Assembly (NCBI GenBank): GCA_031549115.1
Contig: JAVBQJ010000040.1
Location: forward strand, 1-9,460
Length of the DNA: 9,460 nucleotides
Origin: JAVBQJ01 sp031549115
GTDB lineage: Bacteria > Verrucomicrobiota > Lentisphaeria > Victivallales > Victivallaceae
Direction of reading: 5' to 3'
Shown here piece by piece: positions 6,866 through 9,460 of the stretch. Within the stretch, counting starts at the first letter, position 1, and every line of letters begins with the position of its first letter. The notes under the pieces are model-generated. The model ran no database searches, had not been told where the DNA came from, and saw only the letters and a program-made list of their open reading frames with translations. The position numbers and the translations under genes were made by a program.

Positions 6866-7504
6866 ATGAGAACACACAGAATCGTGAATGGCACAATGTA
6901 CCGGGAGTTTCCGCTGTATCGGAACACGAAAGCAGAAGATGGGTTTCATGGAGAAATTCTGGACAAGCTTCATGCCATGTTGCTGCGCACATACCGGCAA
7001 CGGCGATGGACATTCGTCTTCCGGCTGGATCTGACGTTTCCGGTGGATTATCCGCTCCAGACCGATAATCGTCTCTTCCGGGCTTTCATGCAGCGCTTTG
7101 CGGATGTCGTACGGCGGGAATGCGGGGCTTGCGAGTACATGTGGGTAATGGAGCGTAATTGGAGAATCAATCCGCACTATCACCTGGCTCTGGCCGTCAA
7201 TGGCGACCGAACCTACAGCGGGTGGCAGTGGATGCGGTTAGCCACCAACCTCTGGGGCCGGCAGCTGGCGATCGCGTTTGCGGACTACGATGGACTGGTG
7301 CACCTGGCGAATCCGGAACCGGCGCCGGGCCCGAATACCCCCGCCTATTTCTTTCCGGTGAGCTTCGGCATGATGATCGACGCCAGGGCTCCGGAAGCGG
7401 ACTTCCGCACGAAGGAGGTCTTCGAGTGGATTTCGTATCTGGGCAAGGCGTATTCGAAACGCCCGGCGGCAGGATGTCGCAGCTACGGAACGTCGCACTT
7501 CTGA
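6866..7504 (+). CDS. Inovirus Gp2 (YagK/YfjJ) family protein, possible rolling-circle nickase
   Basis: This 212-residue protein matches the YagK/YfjJ C-terminal (inovirus Gp2) family along most of its length. FRLDLTFP (52-59) is the family's first strand. YMWVMERNWRINPHYHLALAVNGD is split here as YMWVMERN (91-98) and PHYHLALAVNGD (103-114). EVFEWISYLGKAYSK (184-198) and RSYGTS (205-210) close the domain. His104 and His106 form an HUH-like pair and Tyr191-Lys194 a YxxK motif. This is the arrangement of rolling-circle replication endonucleases, which cut one strand and bind it through the tyrosine. The start ATG 6866 follows GAGGGA and begins just before the conserved part. The frame is open further upstream but shows no family likeness there. 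In E. coli CP4-57 the homologue sits beside yfjI and alpA, as here. The family is fairly sure; nickase activity is an inference. Confidence 0.8.
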   Translation: MRTHRIVNGTMYREFPLYRNTKAEDGFHGEILDKLHAMLLRTYRQRRWTFVFRLDLTFPVDYPLQTDNRLFRAFMQRFADVVRRECGACEYMWVMERNWRINPHYHLALAVNGDRTYSGWQWMRLATNLWGRQLAIAFADYDGLVHLANPEPAPGPNTPAYFFPVSFGMMIDARAPEADFRTKEVFEWISYLGKAYSKRPAAGCRSYGTSHF

Positions 7505-9096
7505 TCCGAGGCGGATTGGAACTTCCGGAGCGTGGAGACTACGGTCTTCCATTGCTCCGGTTGATAGTTTCGGCATTGCCGGTAGAGGAATCTTGCGTCC
7601 TCCTCAAATTCTTCCCGCTGCTGCGGCAGCTCAACTTTTTTGGCGGGAGGATTGATGCGGTATACCCGGTAGTCCAGTCGTATTTGCATGAGAATAGCGG
7701 GCAGCGCCCGTGCGATCGAACGCCGCGGCAGACACGCATGGCACGCCGCGGTCAAGAACAGTTCCGAATCGAACTCGATTTCCTCATAAAAGTCGGCGAT
7801 GACCGGATCATATTTCATATCGCGAATCGACAGCGGGGAAACCAGATAAAGCCGTTCGACGGAGCGGCAACGGGAAAGCGCCGTGTAAAGTTGACCGTGC
7901 TCGAAACACCCGCGCCCCCGGTCGAACTGCATCGCCGGCAGCGAAAGCCCCTGGGCTTTGTGCACGGAAATCGCATAGGCCGGAATCAACGGCAGCTGCC
8001 GGTAACTGCCCAATTCCACCGTCGCCAAACGATATTTGCCGCTTGCGGGCTCTTCTTTTACTTCGTAATCGGTCAACATCCAACTATGCGAACGGATCGT
8101 CCGACACTCTTTGGGAAAGCGGTCGAAACAGACTTGGGCGTGCGTATCCGCCAACGAGGTGACGTTTCCGAGCTCTCCATTGGAAACGGCCAAATCGCCG
8201 TTGGCGTCATATAGGTTGGCCCGCAACATCACCCGCATGCCGACCTTCAAGCGCAGACGTTCCGGCACCGGATAATCGTTCGGGGCCGGGTCACCGGTTG
8301 AAGTCGCCAGATAAACGTACTCCGGGGTTGTCAATGCCGCCGTTCGCATGGCATTCCAATGTGCGGCATCCGACTGATAGACGCAGAGTCGAATCACATC
8401 CTCCGGCGCCGGGTCGAAAACGCCGTTGAGCTTGTTAAATTGATTCAATGGATGAGCCGGCGAATTGGAGACGTCGGAGTTCCAGGCGCAACGCAAAAAG
8501 TTCAGTACGAAAAGAAAAAACGAGTTTGTTTCGCCTTCCTGCCGATGGGAGTGCCGCAATGATATGATTGAAAAATCCAATTCTTTCCATGCTTCGGTTT
8601 CAAACGCGAAAACGCCGTGATATTCCTGTCGCAAATAAAACCGCATCGCTTCGTCGTCGATGACCGGCGGCAGTTGTTGAAAATCACCGACCGCAATAAT
8701 CTGCTTCGGACGTGTTTCATCGTCAACCTCGCGTAAGCGCAGATAAAGCGCGGACAGCACATCGGCGCGCACCATGGAGATCTCGTCGATAACGATCACG
8801 TCAGCCAGCCGCAGACACGCCGCGCGGCCGGAACTGAGCGGCGATTCAGCCAATTCTTTCAAGCTGCCGAAGCGAATCGGAATTTCAAAAAAATGATGAA
8901 TCGTGCTGCCGTTCAACTGCAACGCCGCAAGACCGGTGGGTGCGACCACGACAATATTTTTATCACACCGATTGCGCCGGATGAACTCCCGGACAACGAA
9001 AGACTTGCCGCTGCCGGCCTTCCCGGTCAGGAATACATTTTTCCCCGACTCCAAAAGAGCCAGCGCCTGCTGCTGTTCAAGGTTTAAATCCATCAT
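7483..9096 (-). CDS. Pif1-family superfamily 1B DNA helicase
   Basis: The 537-residue ATP-dependent helicase would unwind DNA 5' to 3'. All core motifs are present: Walker A GKAGSGKS (25-32), motif Ia VAPTGLAA (51-58), Walker B VIVIDEISM (100-108), motif III VGDFQQLPPV (136-145), motif IV region LRHSHRQ (180-186), motif V AYAISVHKAQGLSL (373-386) and motif VI LYTALSRCRSVERLYL (403-418). Length is usual for bacterial Pif1/RecD-like proteins. Residues 440-537 form a family-poor tail. The start ATG 9096 (or 9093) has GAGGG upstream and a good promoter at 9119-9147. Its 3' end overlaps the convergent Gp2 gene by 22 bp, so the two have been neighbours for some time. It may be element cargo that helps replication, or a chromosomal repair helicase. 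Confidence 0.93.
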   Translation of the reverse strand: MMDLNLEQQQALALLESGKNVFLTGKAGSGKSFVVREFIRRNRCDKNIVVVAPTGLAALQLNGSTIHHFFEIPIRFGSLKELAESPLSSGRAACLRLADVIVIDEISMVRADVLSALYLRLREVDDETRPKQIIAVGDFQQLPPVIDDEAMRFYLRQEYHGVFAFETEAWKELDFSIISLRHSHRQEGETNSFFLFVLNFLRCAWNSDVSNSPAHPLNQFNKLNGVFDPAPEDVIRLCVYQSDAAHWNAMRTAALTTPEYVYLATSTGDPAPNDYPVPERLRLKVGMRVMLRANLYDANGDLAVSNGELGNVTSLADTHAQVCFDRFPKECRTIRSHSWMLTDYEVKEEPASGKYRLATVELGSYRQLPLIPAYAISVHKAQGLSLPAMQFDRGRGCFEHGQLYTALSRCRSVERLYLVSPLSIRDMKYDPVIADFYEEIEFDSELFLTAACHACLPRRSIARALPAILMQIRLDYRVYRINPPAKKVELPQQREEFEEDARFLYRQCRNYQPEQWKTVVSTLRKFQSASDQKCDVP

Positions 9097-9118
9097 CGTC
9101 CCTCTTTATCTTTGCCTC

Positions 9119-9147
9119 AATATAGCTGGTCAGAAAACGATATACAA
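9119..9147 (-). promoter_or_regulatory. Candidate sigma-70 promoter for the Pif1 helicase
   Basis: On the minus strand TTGTAT (9147-9142) and TATATT (9124-9119) are exactly 17 bp apart. The -10 matches consensus in five of six bases. Transcription would begin near 9112, about 16 bases before the ATG, leaving just enough leader for the GAGGG ribosome site. Confidence 0.5.
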
Positions 9148-9302
9148 GCCTGTTTCGGAAAGAAAATTCGCCGCAATCGCGATGGTTTTCACGGCCGATT
9201 CTGGCAATTCGGCATTATTGCCGGATTCGCTCGACGGGTATTTGCTATTTGGCGCGACCGGAGTTACATTATATTGGTGAAAGTGTTAAGGAGACGGTGA
9301 CC

Positions 9303-9460
9303 GTGTTTGCAAAAGATTTGACCTCCAGCGTATACAGTTTTGAAGACCTGATTGAAGGCAACTTCCTGTATGTGGACAAAACCGAATATATCTGGCAGCT
9401 GATCCGGCCGGCCAAGGCGATGTATTTCATGTCGCGCCCCCGCCGCTTCGGCAAATCCCT
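9303..9460 (+). CDS. AAA-ATPase-like / PD-(D/E)XK-type protein, N-terminus only
   Basis: The first 52 residues are inside the window; the rest runs off the right edge. They match the start of the AAA-ATPase-like (DUF1703/PF09820) family. An FAKDLTSSVYSFEDLIEGN opening is followed by YVDKTEYIWQLI and then SRPRRFGKSL, where RPRRFGKS is the family's Walker A. Full members carry an ATPase domain and usually a C-terminal PD-(D/E)XK nuclease-like domain. They occur in many copies in gut Lentisphaerota, Bacteroidota and Fibrobacterota; their role is not settled. The GTG start at 9303 is chosen because AAGGAGA ends nine bases before it. A second GTG at 9297 is in frame but too close to that site. It is divergent from the Pif1 gene across about 200 bp. 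Confidence 0.85.
   Translation, partial: MFAKDLTSSVYSFEDLIEGNFLYVDKTEYIWQLIRPAKAMYFMSRPRRFGKS

Larger units (their letters stand above)
2583..7504 (+). mobile_element. tRNA-Phe-integrated satellite-like element (minimum extent)
   Basis: The element is defined by a tRNA 3' end, an integrase beside it, a primase/helicase-like protein, an AlpA/excisionase-like HTH protein and an inovirus Gp2 (YagK/YfjJ) protein. The middle of the segment is visibly richer in A and T than the operon to its left. The right limit is set only by the last gene that is clearly of element type. The convergent Pif1 gene overlaps it by 22 bp and may also belong. No capsid, coat, zot, portal or relaxase gene is present, so this resembles a satellite or mobilisable island rather than a full phage. 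The broken integrase suggests it is now fixed or needs help in trans. Confidence 0.55.

Noticed and set aside
7159..8214. A 351-codon plus-strand open frame over the Gp2 end and the Pif1 gene
   Set aside because: It is the antisense of Pif1 helicase motifs and the out-of-frame reading of Gp2, with no protein likeness of its own.
9098..9105. CGTCCCTC, also found in the tRNA-Phe T-arm (2568-2575), as a possible right att site
   Set aside because: Only eight bases match, the orientation and flanks do not continue the tRNA sequence, and the bases contain the Pif1 ribosome binding site complement.

Overview
The window suggests a gut-type bacterium of the Planctomycetota-Verrucomicrobiota-Chlamydiota group, most likely Lentisphaerota (Victivallis-like). 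This is an inference from the mix of families: a DUF4886 SGNH-type hydrolase, a GIN/DUF2807 repeat protein, a bacterial Pif1 helicase and an AAA-ATPase-like/PD-(D/E)XK-type protein. Strong GGAGG-type ribosome binding sites and a GC-rich left flank fit, but no marker gene proves the taxon.

Layout. (1) 173-2312, minus strand: a tight three-gene unit of exported proteins. It holds a small unrecognised secreted protein, a GIN-domain repeat protein and a DUF4886 hydrolase, the last two joined by an ATGA overlap. A candidate promoter lies at 2350-2378. (2) 2507-2582: a complete tRNA-Phe(GAA) with encoded CCA. (3) 2583 to at least 7504: an integrated element beside the tRNA. It starts with a tyrosine integrase broken by one in-frame TAG. 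Next come a promoter/operator cluster and a 623-residue protein that looks like a degenerate TOPRIM-RecA primase/helicase. A minus-strand AlpA/excisionase-like HTH gene and a divergent inovirus Gp2 (YagK/YfjJ) protein follow. The Gp2 protein carries an HYH and a YxxK motif like rolling-circle endonucleases. (4) 7483-9096, minus: a full Pif1-family helicase whose 3' end overlaps the Gp2 gene by 22 bp. (5) 9303 to the edge: the N-terminus of an AAA-ATPase-like protein.

How it may work together. The integrase, AlpA-like regulator, primase/helicase-like protein and YfjJ-like protein match the core repertoire of the E. coli CP4-57 prophage and P4-type satellites. No capsid, zot or conjugation gene is seen, so the element would be a satellite or integrative mobilisable island, or a remnant of one. 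It looks partly decayed: the integrase is interrupted and the ATPase has lost canonical TOPRIM and Walker A residues. The regulatory DNA still looks intact: a near-consensus promoter with a 16-bp palindrome on its -35 edge, a 10-bp tandem repeat, a 12-bp perfect hairpin and competing hairpins over the HTH gene's Shine-Dalgarno. No second att site was found in the window, so the far end probably lies beyond it.
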